This document shows, one piece after another, positions 35,298-44,787 of a DNA stretch of 64,000 bases. Under the pieces are notes generated by a model. The model was not told the DNA's origin, made no database searches, and saw only the letters and a program-made list of their open reading frames with translations. The stretch lies in contig PKTM01000029.1 of the NCBI GenBank assembly GCA_002869145.1, positions 62,001 to 126,000 on the forward strand, written 5' to 3'. The translations under genes were made by a program, and so were the position numbers. Numbering within the stretch: position 1 is the first letter of the stretch; every line of letters begins with the position of its first letter. This DNA is from Denitrovibrio sp. (lineage in GTDB: Bacteria > Chrysiogenota > Deferribacteres > Deferribacterales > Geovibrionaceae).

Positions 35298-35963
35298 TTA
35301 ACCCTCCAGAGAACGTAAAAATATTTTTTTATTATTATCAAGTACTTTTTTTATTTCTATATCACTCAGTCCGGCTCCTGCCAGGACCTTTATTGCCATC
35401 TCTGCACTAACCCTGTCGCCTGGTGAGTGATAGTCATTGTTTATCACCAGCTCGCCATTAAACTCAAGAACTTTTTTAACTACATGACCGTTAGTTATGC
35501 TGTGCCCTTTTCTGGTTGTTACCTCAAAATGTACGCCGTTTTCTACACCTTTTCTGACAACATCGTCTGTTATCAGCCCAGGGTGAGCAAGGACGTCCAC
35601 CCCTGCCTCAACAGCTGCCATGTTGGTGCCTTCTTCCACGGGCTCTGTTATAGTCTCACCATGAACAACTACAATATCAGCACCAGCTTCACGAACTTTT
35701 TCAGTAAGCTTGCCTATGAGCGATGGGCGCACATGGGTTATCTCCACACCTACAATTACTTTAAAATCTTTGCTTAAAGAGTTGAACTCAGTTTTGAATC
35801 TGAGCTGATTCTCTAATATATTCATATAGTTAGACTCATCAGCGTGATCAGTAAATGCAAGTCCGGCATAGCCGTCCATAAAAGCTCTTCTGGCTGATTC
35901 TGATGGGATAAGCACTCCATCGCTGTAAGTGGTGTGGGAATGAAGTTCATACATTTTTATCAT
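35298..35963 (-). CDS. PHP-domain histidinol-phosphatase-like protein
   Basis: 221 residues, intact. Metal-ligand motifs are YELHSHTTYSDG near the N-terminus, FTDHADESN, the VVHGE segment, AHPGLIT and a C-terminal NNDYHSPGD. It belongs to the polymerase-and-histidinol-phosphatase superfamily; no histidine genes are nearby, so the substrate is unknown. The start overlaps the LOG-family gene end by four bases. Confidence 0.78.
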   Translation of the reverse strand: MIKMYELHSHTTYSDGVLIPSESARRAFMDGYAGLAFTDHADESNYMNILENQLRFKTEFNSLSKDFKVIVGVEITHVRPSLIGKLTEKVREAGADIVVVHGETITEPVEEGTNMAAVEAGVDVLAHPGLITDDVVRKGVENGVHFEVTTRKGHSITNGHVVKKVLEFNGELVINNDYHSPGDRVSAEMAIKVLAGAGLSDIEIKKVLDNNKKIFLRSLEG

Positions 35964-36643
35964 TTTTTCACTCTGCTTGTTTCAAGGAATTCTTTAATAA
36001 TACTGATTACCTCTTCTGCTGTATCTACAACACGTAAAAAATTCATATCTGTCTCAGATACATAACCGCTTTCCAGCATACGTGCTTTCACCCAGTCTAC
36101 CAAACCGCACCAATAGTCTGTGCCTACGAGTATAGTTGGAAAAGGGATTATCTTTCCAGTCTGAATGAGGGTTATCGCCTCAAAAAGTTCGTCCATTGTC
36201 CCAAACCCGCCCGGAAGGATTATAAATGCGTTGGCGTATTTCACCAGCATAACTTTGCGGACAAAGAAGTAATCGAAAGATATAGATTTTTTGACATACC
36301 TGTTTGGTTCCTGCTCGAAAGGCAGCTCTATGTTCAATCCTACTGACTGCCCCCCCGCCTCAAAAGCACCTCTGTTAGCCGCTTCCATAATGCCTGGTCC
36401 GCCTCCGGTAAGCACAGTTATACCTTCTTCTGCGAGCATTCTGCCTATATCCATAGCAAGTTTGTAGTATGGATCATCCTCTTTTACTCTTGCAGAACCG
36501 AAAACAGTTACCGCAGGATCAACTTTTGCAAGCTTTTCGAAACCTTCAACAAACTCAGCCAGTATCTTAAATATGCGCCAGGTGTCGCCAACCTTTATAT
36601 CGTCAATAAGATACTGCATATCATTATTATTATATTGATCCAT
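35960..36643 (-). CDS. LOG family protein (TIGR00730, YvdD-like)
   Basis: 227 residues. The nucleotide-binding motifs VFGSARVKEDDPYY, GGGPGIMEAANRGAFEAGG and the PGGFGTMDELFEA signature define the LOG family. Members cleave the N-glycosidic bond of purine 5'-monophosphates, and plant homologues activate cytokinins; in this organism the physiological substrate is unknown. It is the first gene of the minus operon, with AGGTGA eight bases upstream and a promoter at 36679-36707. Confidence 0.85.
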   Translation of the reverse strand: MDQYNNNDMQYLIDDIKVGDTWRIFKILAEFVEGFEKLAKVDPAVTVFGSARVKEDDPYYKLAMDIGRMLAEEGITVLTGGGPGIMEAANRGAFEAGGQSVGLNIELPFEQEPNRYVKKSISFDYFFVRKVMLVKYANAFIILPGGFGTMDELFEAITLIQTGKIIPFPTILVGTDYWCGLVDWVKARMLESGYVSETDMNFLRVVDTAEEVISIIKEFLETSRVKK

Positions 36644-36678
36644 TCTAAGTTCACCTATTAGTACAGTTAGAACTGAAT

Positions 36679-36707
36679 AAGATACACAATCCCTTGTTTT
36701 TAATCAA
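36679..36707 (-). promoter_or_regulatory. Sigma-70-type promoter for the LOG-to-rimP direction operon
   Basis: TTGATT (36707-36702), a 17-base spacer and TATCTT (36684-36679) on the minus strand, four of six matches each, 36 bases upstream of the LOG-family start codon. Confidence 0.45.
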
Positions 36708-36879
36708 TAGTTAGCTTAATGAAAATGGAACATTACGCTAAGAATAAAAACAGATAACTCAGCTTAAATTTACAAATTTTCAAAATGATGACTTTAAGTT
36801 TATACTTACAAAAATTAATAAATCTATATATTGACAATAACCTTATCTTTTGATTTTATAATCATCAAGAAAATAAATA

Positions 36880-36893
36880 ATTAAAGTGCTAAT
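36880..36893. promoter_or_regulatory. Upstream MarR-type operator-like palindrome
   Basis: attaa-agtg-ctaat: imperfect inverted repeat with four of five arm bases paired, the same layout as the site inside the marR promoter. Centre-to-centre distance to that site is 62 bases, close to six helical turns. Confidence 0.45.
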
Positions 36894-36928
36894 ATTTTCA
36901 AATTTATTTAATTTGATAAACTATTTTC

Positions 36929-36957
36929 TTGACAACTCAATATTAGCGCACTAATTT
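36929..36957 (+). promoter_or_regulatory. marR promoter (consensus -35)
   Basis: A perfect TTGACA at 36929-36934, 17-base spacer, TAATTT at 36952-36957. The marR ATG begins only seven bases after the -10, so transcription would start at or next to the start codon. Confidence 0.65.
36942..36955. promoter_or_regulatory. MarR-type operator inside the marR promoter
   Basis: attag-cgca-ctaat: a perfect five-base inverted repeat with a four-base centre, lying across the promoter spacer and the first bases of the -10. A bound repressor would block RNA polymerase. The position and the paired upstream copy suggest autorepression by the adjacent MarR protein. Confidence 0.6.
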
Positions 36958-36963
36958 AGCTAC

Positions 36964-37395
36964 ATGTTAGACGACTCAATATTATTTTTAATCAACCGAT
37001 GTGCAACTTTAGCCAGACAGGAGTTTGAATCAAGACTTAGAAAACTTGACCTTACACCTGCACAATGGGCTGTACTAGTAAGGCTTTCTGAACAGGACGG
37101 CCTGAACATGACTGAACTTGGTCAGCTTCTGTATTTTGACAAACCTACCACAACAGGCGTTGTGAACAGGCTTGTTAAAAAGAAATACGTGAAAAAAGTT
37201 AAAAACCGTAAAGACAGAAGAGTTACTCATGTATTCATAACTGATGCAGGTAAAGAGGCCATGATTCCAGTGGAGCCTATTATTGATTACTACCGGAAAA
37301 ACTTCATTGCTAATATTCCGGATAGTGACTATGAAACAGCAAAAGAAGTACTTAGAACTCTGATTAAAAATATCAAATCAAGTAATACTGACTGA
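36964..37395 (+). CDS. MarR family transcriptional regulator
   Basis: 143 residues with the winged-helix layout of MarR: LTPAQWAVLVRLSEQDGLN (helix region), TELGQLLYFDKPTTTGVVNRL as recognition helix, and the wing KKVKNRKDRRVTHVFIT. MarR proteins are dimeric repressors released by small ligands. It is the first gene of the efflux operon, with 20 bases to the adaptor gene, so it very probably controls that pump. No ribosome-binding site precedes the ATG, and the promoter position implies a leaderless mRNA. Confidence 0.9.
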   Translation: MLDDSILFLINRCATLARQEFESRLRKLDLTPAQWAVLVRLSEQDGLNMTELGQLLYFDKPTTTGVVNRLVKKKYVKKVKNRKDRRVTHVFITDAGKEAMIPVEPIIDYYRKNFIANIPDSDYETAKEVLRTLIKNIKSSNTD

Positions 37396-37415
37396 TAGCT
37401 AAAAGGATTTTTAGC

Positions 37416-38477
37416 ATGAAAAAAATATTGCTGCTATGCTTTACACTTGTCATTATATCTGCGTTATCAGTTTATGCTGCGGAAGAGAAACCTCAGGGCA
37501 GGCCGCCGGCTAATGTTGTAGTAGGCGAGACTGTTTCTGGTATGCTTGCGCCCACATCTCCTTTTGTAGGGACAGTGAGATTCTCAGACACTTCAAGTGT
37601 AGCCGCTGAATCTGCCGGAAAGATCAAAAAAGTAAATTTTGACGTTGGTGACGTTGTAAACCAAGGTGCTGCTCTTGCTATTATAGACAGTGAGCTCCTC
37701 TTAAGCTCATTAAATCAGGCAAAAGCATCTCTGGAGCAGATTGAGGCAAACCTTCAGCTTGCTAAAAACGACTATGAGCGTACACAGAGTCTATTCAAAA
37801 GCAATGCAACATCTGAACAGTCATATGAAAACAAGAAGTTCGCAGCAATATCTCTGGAGAAACAGGTCGCAGCTCAACATGCAGCCATAGCAAATCTGAA
37901 AGCTCAGCTTGAAAAGAAAATTGTTTATGCACCTTACAATGGCATAGTGGTCAAAAGAAATACATCACTTGGGGAATGGGTGAACGCAGGTTCTGTAGTG
38001 GCAGATATTGCTAAAACAGGCAGCATGGACTTCATCGTAAATGTCCCCGAACATATTTTAAAATATCTAAAAAAAGGCCAAAACATATCCGCAGAGGCAG
38101 CAGGACGAAACATAACAGCTAAGTTTGAAACTGCTGTACCAACGGGTGATGTAGGAAATAGAACCTTTCCTGTAAAACTACGTACCTCAGATTCTGCCGG
38201 GCTGCTTGACGGTATGGAAGTAAAGGTTAACCTCCCCTCTTCTGAACCAACTTCTGTTCTTTTCATAAACAGAGATGCAGTGGTAAAAGCCAGAGGGAAC
38301 GTCTTTGTCTACACTGTTGCAGAAGGCTCGGCTAAGATGATACCTGTTCAGGTTATAGGCTACGAAGGTACTAAAGCTGGAGTATTATCTGAAGGGCTAA
38401 AAGCTGGGATGAAGGTTATTGTAAAAGGTAACGAAAGAATTCAGCCGGATCAGTCTGTAAACATAATCGGTAACTGA
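37416..38477 (+). CDS. RND efflux periplasmic adaptor (membrane fusion protein)
   Basis: 353 residues. An N-terminal signal peptide (KKILLLCFTLVIISALSVYA) is present. A lipoyl/barrel-sandwich domain split around a coiled-coil hairpin (LNQAKASLEQIEANLQLAK) follows, then the YAPYNGIVVKR return strand, a beta-barrel and a membrane-proximal domain. It links the inner-membrane pump to the outer-membrane channel. The gene lies between marR and the RND permease, one base before the latter. There is no lipobox cysteine at the signal end, so it is probably not a lipoprotein. Confidence 0.9.
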   Translation: MKKILLLCFTLVIISALSVYAAEEKPQGRPPANVVVGETVSGMLAPTSPFVGTVRFSDTSSVAAESAGKIKKVNFDVGDVVNQGAALAIIDSELLLSSLNQAKASLEQIEANLQLAKNDYERTQSLFKSNATSEQSYENKKFAAISLEKQVAAQHAAIANLKAQLEKKIVYAPYNGIVVKRNTSLGEWVNAGSVVADIAKTGSMDFIVNVPEHILKYLKKGQNISAEAAGRNITAKFETAVPTGDVGNRTFPVKLRTSDSAGLLDGMEVKVNLPSSEPTSVLFINRDAVVKARGNVFVYTVAEGSAKMIPVQVIGYEGTKAGVLSEGLKAGMKVIVKGNERIQPDQSVNIIGN

Positions 38478-38478
38478 T

Positions 38479-41400
38479 ATGGACTTTATCAGATTTTCAA
38501 TAAAAAAACCTGTCACAACAGTAGTTATAGTAATCATGATAATCCTTTTCGGATTTATCAGTATCAATAAGCTGTCATATCAACTGACTCCAAACGTCAG
38601 TGTTCCGGAAATAACCATTTCCACTATATGGCCGTCCGCTACGCCTTACGATATCGAAAGTGAAATCATAGACGAGCAGGAAGATGTGCTTAAAGGCTTG
38701 TCCGGACTTAAAGGTATAGAGTCAAACTCATATAACAGTATGGGTGAAATATCTCTGGAGTTCGAACTTGGCACAGATATAAACGATGCCATGCTTCTGG
38801 TTTCAAACAAACTTGACGAGGTTTCCTCGTACCCTGACAATGTTCAAAAGCCTATTATAAGCGCATCCGGCGCATCTGCATCACCGGCAATATGGACGAT
38901 ACTGAAAGCCACAGAAGGCAACGATAAGACTGCAAACTACTATATGACCTTCTTTGAAAATGAAGTCAGGCAATACCTTGAAAGAGTTCCCGGTGTTTCA
39001 TCTCTGATGGTGTTCGGCGGTGTGGAAGAAGAACTTCATGTGCTTGTCGATACTTCGAAAATGGCTTCTTACGGTCTTACATATGACGATATTCTCTATG
39101 CGATAGGCTCCGAAAATGTAAACACCTCCGCAGGTGTTATGGGTGTGGGCAGAAAAAATTATCGTATAAGAACTACTGGCGAATTCACCTCACCAAAAGA
39201 TCTAGAAGATCTTGTTATCCGTTCAGACGGTCAGCTCAGAGTAGTTATGTCTGACATAGCAGAGGTAAAACGGTCTTATCAAAAGCTTGATGCGGCTATG
39301 ATGCATAATAATACACAAAGTATCGTTTGCGGCTTCAGACCGGAATCAGGCGCAAACATAATAGATATGACCAACAGGGTCGAAGAGGTTGTAAACAGGG
39401 TCAACAAGGAAATACTTAACCCCAACAACCTGCACCTTCAGTGGGTTTATGACCAAAGACCATATATCCAAGGTTCTATAGACCTTGTCCAAAGAAATAT
39501 TCTTATTGGAGCTATACTTGCGATATGCGTTCTTCTGGCTTACCTGAGAAGCCTTACTTCCACTATTGTTGTGGCTACAGCTATTCCTATCAGTGTTATA
39601 GGTACTTTCATCTTTCTGAACATTTTGGGCAGATCGCTGAATGTAATATCACTTGCGGGAATCTCTTTTGCAGTGGGTATGCTGGTGGACAACGCTATTG
39701 TTGTACTGGAAAACATTGACAGACACAGGAGCCTCGGGAAAACCGCTTTTAATGCTGCATATGCAGGTGCTAAAGAGGTGTGGGGAGCAGTTATTGCATC
39801 TACATCTACAACTGTTGCAGTTTTCCTGCCTATAGTTTTTATGCAGGAAGAGGCAGGACAGCTTTTTAAAGATATCGCTATTGCTATTACAGCATCTGTG
39901 CTTATCTCACTTTTTGTATCTGTATCTGTAATTCCGGCTTTCATGTATCAGCTTTTAAAACGAAAAGAAGGGAAACCTAAAAAGGAAGCCAAAAGTCTTG
40001 GTGTTATAGATAAATTCGGTTCTTATGTTTCTAATGTGATAATGTTCTTTGTGAATGCAAGTATTAAAAACTTTGCTACCAGAATAATCACCATAACGAC
40101 CCTTGTGGGTTTTTCACTTGCGATGGCATATGTGTTGTTCCCACCAAAGGAATATCTGCCGCAGGGTAACAGAAACCTCCTGCTGAGCATCTTTATACCG
40201 CCTCCTGGACTTTCATATGTTGAGAGGATGGAGATAGGTCATAACCTTTTCGATTCAACAGAAAGGTTTCGCAATGAGAACGTTGATGGTCTTCCTAAGA
40301 TAGATGATATGTTTTACGTAGGTGCTGAAAGATTTATGGTTGCAGGTGTCATAAGTGACGAAGAAGAAAGAGCAAAAGAACTTCTCCCCGTGCTGAACCA
40401 ACAGGTGAACTCTATACCTGGTATATTTGGTGTAACCATACAGGCTGGTATCTTTGAATCAGGAATAGGTGAAGGACGTTCCATTAACGTAAACGTATCC
40501 GGCAACGACCTTAACCAAATAGCTGGCGCTGCTGGAATGATGTACGGTATGTTATCCAAATCTATCCCCGGGTCACAGATAAGACCTGTACAGTCGCTGG
40601 AAATTTCGTATCCTGAGATGAACTTCGAACCGAACAGAGACCGACTTAAATCAGTAGGCATGAACAGCACTTCTCTGGGAAAGACGATAGATATCATTAT
40701 GGATGGCCGCAAGGCTAGCGACTACAAAGAACCGGGTGCTGATAAAATAAACCTAGTGGTTAAAAATAAAGACTCTGAAGACCTCACCCCAGAAGCTATA
40801 GGCGACATTCTTATAGCTACACCAATGGGCGGCATAGTGCCACTGAATACTTTGGCTGAGATGGTTCCTGGTTCAGGGATACAGCAGGTTCGTCACTATG
40901 AGATGGACAGAACAATAACACTGCAGGTAACGCCCCCGACCACTATACCTATAGAAACCGCAATGGCGACAATTGACAAAGATGTTAAACCGAAAGTGCT
41001 TGGCACACCGGGGTTTGAAAACCTTAAAATAGGCATGAGCGGTACTGCTGATAAGCTTACTCAGGCTATAGACAGCCTTAAGTGGAACTTTCTTCTGGCT
41101 GCTGTCATTATCTATCTGCTGATGTCTGCTCTTTTTGGCAATTTCCTATATCCATTCATCATAATATTTACAGTACCTCTTGCAGCCGCTGGGGGTGTTA
41201 TAGGTCTTAAAATGGTAAACGTGTTCCTTATACCTCAACCGATGGACATCCTTACAATGCTCGGTTTCATTATCCTGGTAGGAACAGTTGTGAACAACGC
41301 AATACTTATCGTTCACCAGACACTAAACAACATCAGAGAGCAAGGGATGGAGCATAAGGAAGCTGTACTTGATTCTGTCAGAACAAGGATCAGGCCTATT

Positions 41401-41601
41401 TATATGTCAGCAACAACATCCATATTCGGAATGCTCCCTCTTATACTCTCACCGGGAGCAGGTTCAGAGCTTTACCGCGGTCTTGGCGGTGTTGTGCTTG
41501 GCGGTCTCGCCCTGTCTACTGTTTTGACTGTGTTTTTAATACCTACAATGCTTATGTTCGTTATAAAATTTGAAAAACTAAGAGGTGACTCTAATGCATA
41601 A
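38479..41601 (+). CDS. RND efflux permease (AcrB/HAE1 family)
   Basis: 1040 residues, full length. The RND topology is clear: a TM1 at residues 10-30, a large periplasmic loop, a block of helices from about 340 to 500, a second periplasmic loop, and a final helix block. The TM4 region has the acidic pair in GMLVDNAIVVLEN, which carries the proton relay. The closely spaced charged ENIDRH follows. It exports hydrophobic compounds by proton motive force; the substrate range is unknown. It overlaps tolC by eight bases. Confidence 0.93.
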   Translation: MDFIRFSIKKPVTTVVIVIMIILFGFISINKLSYQLTPNVSVPEITISTIWPSATPYDIESEIIDEQEDVLKGLSGLKGIESNSYNSMGEISLEFELGTDINDAMLLVSNKLDEVSSYPDNVQKPIISASGASASPAIWTILKATEGNDKTANYYMTFFENEVRQYLERVPGVSSLMVFGGVEEELHVLVDTSKMASYGLTYDDILYAIGSENVNTSAGVMGVGRKNYRIRTTGEFTSPKDLEDLVIRSDGQLRVVMSDIAEVKRSYQKLDAAMMHNNTQSIVCGFRPESGANIIDMTNRVEEVVNRVNKEILNPNNLHLQWVYDQRPYIQGSIDLVQRNILIGAILAICVLLAYLRSLTSTIVVATAIPISVIGTFIFLNILGRSLNVISLAGISFAVGMLVDNAIVVLENIDRHRSLGKTAFNAAYAGAKEVWGAVIASTSTTVAVFLPIVFMQEEAGQLFKDIAIAITASVLISLFVSVSVIPAFMYQLLKRKEGKPKKEAKSLGVIDKFGSYVSNVIMFFVNASIKNFATRIITITTLVGFSLAMAYVLFPPKEYLPQGNRNLLLSIFIPPPGLSYVERMEIGHNLFDSTERFRNENVDGLPKIDDMFYVGAERFMVAGVISDEEERAKELLPVLNQQVNSIPGIFGVTIQAGIFESGIGEGRSINVNVSGNDLNQIAGAAGMMYGMLSKSIPGSQIRPVQSLEISYPEMNFEPNRDRLKSVGMNSTSLGKTIDIIMDGRKASDYKEPGADKINLVVKNKDSEDLTPEAIGDILIATPMGGIVPLNTLAEMVPGSGIQQVRHYEMDRTITLQVTPPTTIPIETAMATIDKDVKPKVLGTPGFENLKIGMSGTADKLTQAIDSLKWNFLLAAVIIYLLMSALFGNFLYPFIIIFTVPLAAAGGVIGLKMVNVFLIPQPMDILTMLGFIILVGTVVNNAILIVHQTLNNIREQGMEHKEAVLDSVRTRIRPIYMSATTSIFGMLPLILSPGAGSELYRGLGGVVLGGLALSTVLTVFLIPTMLMFVIKFEKLRGDSNA

Positions 41602-42853
41602 AATTATATTAGGAATAATTATATCAGTGCTGTTCAGCTCAGCATCTTTTGCAATTACAATGGACGAAGCGGTTAATAGTGCACTGAAAAATAACCTTGA
41701 AATATTAGCAAGCGAGCATAAGACTGAGTCTAGCAGATATTCTGCTGAAGCAGCAAAAACACCTTTCCTGCCGCAATTAAATGCAAACTACTCATATCTT
41801 TCAAGCTCAGAGGACGCTTATGGGATGGAAGATCAATATTCAGAATTCAACGTTAAAGTCGGGTATAACCTTTTTAACGGCTTTTCCGACAAATACAACA
41901 TTGAGGCTGCAAAGAGTGCTTACGAAGCTCAGAAGTATAATACAGAGGCTGTAAAGAAGGATATAATACTGTCTGTGAAAAAAGCATACATAAATGTACT
42001 TGCCGCGCTTTATAATTTGACTGTTGCAGAAAATGCTTACCAGCTTCTGGAGAACCAGCTCAAAGATATCAAACTATCTTATGATGTGGGTTATGTCGCA
42101 AAAAATGAAGTACTTAAGGTCGAGGCAGAACTTGCGTCCAGCATGCAGTCAGTTCTCTCGGCAAAAAGCAAATACAAAATGGCTATTTTCAACATCGAAA
42201 AACTTACCGACACAGAAATATCAGAAGCAGAGCAGTTTGCTATACTTTCTGACTATATAAAACCACTTCCGGAAATGGATGCTTTGAAAGAAAAAATGTA
42301 CAACAACAGAAGCGAGATTAAGTATCTGGAAGAACTTCTGAAGTCTAAAAAATACACTATAAAGGCTACTAAAGGCGGGTACTTTCCTAAAGTAAACCTC
42401 GGTGCTGGGTATTACTCATACGGACAGGACATGAACCCTTCCGATAGAGAGTACGCCTATGACAGCGAAACCGTGCTTTCACTTACAGTTAGCATGAATA
42501 TTTTTGACGGCATGAACAAACATAACACAACAAAACTGCTCCAATCTGACAAAATGTACTTATTAAATACTATAAGAAACGCTAAATCGGAGATGACGCT
42601 TCAGCTTAAAAACGCCATTGAAAATTTTTATCTGGCTGGCGCAAGCCTGAAAGCCGCAGAAAAAGAGATGGTATCAGCGAGAGAGAACTACCGCATTACA
42701 CAAAATCAGTTCCAGCAAAAAGTTGCTACTAACACCGACCTGATAGATGCCAGAGTTATGCGAACAAGAGCGGAAAATACATTTAATACAGCAAGATTCA
42801 ACATACATAGAGCTATTGCGGATATAGAAAGAATAATAGAATCAGACATATAA
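41594..42853 (+). CDS. TolC-like outer membrane efflux protein
   Basis: 419 residues from the ATG at 41594 (AGAGGTGA upstream); a GTG three codons earlier is unlikely. A signal peptide (HKIILGIIISVLFSSASFA) is followed by two repeats of the outer-membrane efflux protein domain, with long heptad-rich helices (SVKKAYINVLAALYNL and LKNAIENFYLAGASLKAA). It completes the tripartite pump with the adaptor and RND permease. The gene is followed by a bidirectional terminator. Confidence 0.9.
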   Translation: MHKIILGIIISVLFSSASFAITMDEAVNSALKNNLEILASEHKTESSRYSAEAAKTPFLPQLNANYSYLSSSEDAYGMEDQYSEFNVKVGYNLFNGFSDKYNIEAAKSAYEAQKYNTEAVKKDIILSVKKAYINVLAALYNLTVAENAYQLLENQLKDIKLSYDVGYVAKNEVLKVEAELASSMQSVLSAKSKYKMAIFNIEKLTDTEISEAEQFAILSDYIKPLPEMDALKEKMYNNRSEIKYLEELLKSKKYTIKATKGGYFPKVNLGAGYYSYGQDMNPSDREYAYDSETVLSLTVSMNIFDGMNKHNTTKLLQSDKMYLLNTIRNAKSEMTLQLKNAIENFYLAGASLKAAEKEMVSARENYRITQNQFQQKVATNTDLIDARVMRTRAENTFNTARFNIHRAIADIERIIESDI

Positions 42854-42854
42854 A

Positions 42855-42885
42855 AAAGAGAGGGGTGCGTATGCACCCCTTTTAT
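42855..42885. terminator. Bidirectional intrinsic terminator between tolC and pilT
   Basis: An eight-base GC-rich stem (aggggtgc / gcacccct, loop gtat) is flanked by A-run on the left and T-run on the right. It serves the plus-strand efflux operon and the converging minus-strand pilT gene. Confidence 0.9.
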
Positions 42886-42893
42886 AATCTGAA

Positions 42894-43964
42894 TTATAAG
42901 CCTTCACGTTTAATTGTCTGTTTGACCTCTTCAGGGTAGATCGCCCTGTTTATCGCCTCTTCTTTGGTAATCAGCCCACTTTTCAATGCTTCTACAAGAG
43001 ACTGGCTCATGGTCTTCATTCCATGCTCGCCCTGCCCTGTCTGCATAGAGCCGTAAACCTGATGAAGTTTGTCTTCTCTAATAATGTTTCGTATTGCCGA
43101 AGTAGGTATCAGTACCTCACAAACCATTACACGCCCTTTCCCATCGGCTGTCTGCACTAGCTGCTGAGAAATAACACCCTCCAGAACAAATGAGAGCTGC
43201 GCCCTTATTTGAGGCTGCTGATGTGGCGGAAACACATCAATAATACGGTTTATTGTCTGTACAGCACTGTTTGTGTGAAGTGTGCCCATACAAAGGTGAC
43301 CCGTCTCTGCTATTGTAAGAGCAGCTTCGATAGTCTCTACGTCACGCATTTCACCTATAAGGCAAACATCCGGGTCCTGACGAAGCAGATATTTCAGAGC
43401 AAGCTTAAAGGATTTAGTGTCAGCGTTGATCTCCCTCTGATTCACAGTGGCCATCTTGTGCTGATGTACAAACTCTATAGGATCTTCGATAGTTATTATA
43501 TGAGCGGGTTCTTCTGAGTTTATCTTGTCTATCATAGCAGCCAGAGTACTTGATTTGCCGCTTCCAGTGGGTCCGGTCACAAGCACCATACCACGTGGCC
43601 TGCGGCAAAGCTCAGCTACTACTGGGGGGAGTTTCAGGTCTGCGAAAGTTCTTATTTCATATGGGATAATGCGGAAAGCAGCAGCAACAGCGCCACGCTG
43701 CATAAAGACATTTGCTCTGAAACGGCTGATATTTTTAATTCCGAATGAGAGGTCAAGCTCCCACTCTTCTTCCAGCCTCTTCTTTTGCGCCTCGTTAAGA
43801 ATACTGTAACAGAGAGCACGAGTGTCTGCCGCTGTCATCGGTTCACCTTCCATACGAACAAGGTCGCCGTTCACACGGAACACAGGGGGTGTCCCTGCTG
43901 TTATATGCAGGTCACTTGCACCTTTTTCCACCATTGACGATAAAAGTTCCTGCAGACTGTACAT
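42894..43964 (-). CDS. pilT: Type IV pilus twitching motility ATPase PilT
   Basis: 356 residues. Walker A GPTGSGKSSTLA near 128-139, Walker B with LIGEMRDVETI near 200, and the His box TGHLCMGTLHTNSA are present. An N-terminal PAS-like domain (GASDLHITAGTPPVFR) and the C-terminal AIRNIIRE motif of PilT are also seen. It powers pilus retraction at the inner membrane. No other pilus genes are in the window. It follows aroE by 12 bases and faces the bidirectional terminator. Confidence 0.95.
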   Translation of the reverse strand: MYSLQELLSSMVEKGASDLHITAGTPPVFRVNGDLVRMEGEPMTAADTRALCYSILNEAQKKRLEEEWELDLSFGIKNISRFRANVFMQRGAVAAAFRIIPYEIRTFADLKLPPVVAELCRRPRGMVLVTGPTGSGKSSTLAAMIDKINSEEPAHIITIEDPIEFVHQHKMATVNQREINADTKSFKLALKYLLRQDPDVCLIGEMRDVETIEAALTIAETGHLCMGTLHTNSAVQTINRIIDVFPPHQQPQIRAQLSFVLEGVISQQLVQTADGKGRVMVCEVLIPTSAIRNIIREDKLHQVYGSMQTGQGEHGMKTMSQSLVEALKSGLITKEEAINRAIYPEEVKQTIKREGL

Positions 43965-43976
43965 GATATACTCTCC

Positions 43977-44786
43977 TTAAATAAGTCCAAGTTCTCCAGA
44001 GATCTTTTTCACAGAAAACTCAGGGTAAATGCCTGTCCAAATCTCAAAGGCTTTAGCCGCCTGATATACAAGCATGGAAAATCCGTCAAGCTTCCCGCAA
44101 TCAGCATCACTGTAGCACTTCAAAAAAGGGGTAAGTCCTTTTTTATACTGGATGTCAACTGCTGCCTCACGGCAACTCACCCTGCTCATATCAGGAAAAA
44201 GACCATCTTCCAGGCCTATGGATGTACCATTGATAACATAGTCGAATTCACTCTCAGCTTTTATAAAATTATAATCCTGCAAAACAGCATTGTCAAAGCT
44301 CATAGACTTCAGTACTGACTCGGCCTTATCCAGAGTTCTGTTAACTACTGTCAGTTTTACACCAAAGCTTTTCAGAACATAAAGCACAGCCATGGAAGCA
44401 CCGCCGCACCCGAGCAAAAGAACTTTTTTTCCGGAAAGGGAGTAACCTGCATCAGCAAGCATTCTCTGAAACCCTTCAGCATCGGTGTTAAAGCCTTCCA
44501 GTTTGTCAGATATGCGAACAACGTTAACAGCGCCAATATCTTCTGCTGTTGGTTCCAGAGAGTCCATCAGCCCCATAACTTCCTGCTTGTGCGGCACAGT
44601 CACATTTACACCTTTGAAAGAATACCTTTTCAGTGTATCAAAAGTCTCTTTCAGAGCTTCACCGCCGCTTGTTTCAAAACAGCAGTAACCGCCATTCAGT
44701 CCGGTATTTTTAAAAAATCTGGTCTGTATAAAGGGTGAAAATGTATGATTCAAAGGCTGTCCGATCAGCCCAATATTTATAAACAA
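43977..44786 (-). CDS. aroE: Shikimate dehydrogenase
   Basis: 269 residues from a TTG at 44786 that has GGAG seven bases upstream and gives the usual N-terminus (FINIGLIGQPLNHTFSP). A longer frame from 44816 would overlap the DUF502 gene by 29 bases. The catalytic Lys lies in NVTVPHKQEVM, the Asp in GFNTDAEGF, and the NADP loop in LLGCGGASMAVL. It reduces 3-dehydroshikimate in aromatic amino acid synthesis. The start change is inferred from the ribosome-binding site. Confidence 0.92.
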   Translation of the reverse strand: MFINIGLIGQPLNHTFSPFIQTRFFKNTGLNGGYCCFETSGGEALKETFDTLKRYSFKGVNVTVPHKQEVMGLMDSLEPTAEDIGAVNVVRISDKLEGFNTDAEGFQRMLADAGYSLSGKKVLLLGCGGASMAVLYVLKSFGVKLTVVNRTLDKAESVLKSMSFDNAVLQDYNFIKAESEFDYVINGTSIGLEDGLFPDMSRVSCREAAVDIQYKKGLTPFLKCYSDADCGKLDGFSMLVYQAAKAFEIWTGIYPEFSVKKISGELGLI

Positions 44787-44787
44787 A

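Larger units (their letters stand above)
36644..36963. other. Divergent AT-rich regulatory region
   Basis: A 320-base gene-free region between the LOG-family gene (minus) and marR (plus). It holds a minus-strand promoter near 36679-36707, two similar 14-base imperfect palindromes, and a plus-strand promoter ending six bases before marR. The middle (about 36720-36870) is extremely AT-rich with an additional TTGACA at 36831-36836 but no well-spaced -10. No open frame or RNA gene is seen. Confidence 0.7.

Noticed and set aside
36831-36866. Second plus-strand promoter using TTGACA at 36831
   Set aside because: The only good -10 (TATAAT) is about 20 bases away, too far for a standard sigma-70 promoter.
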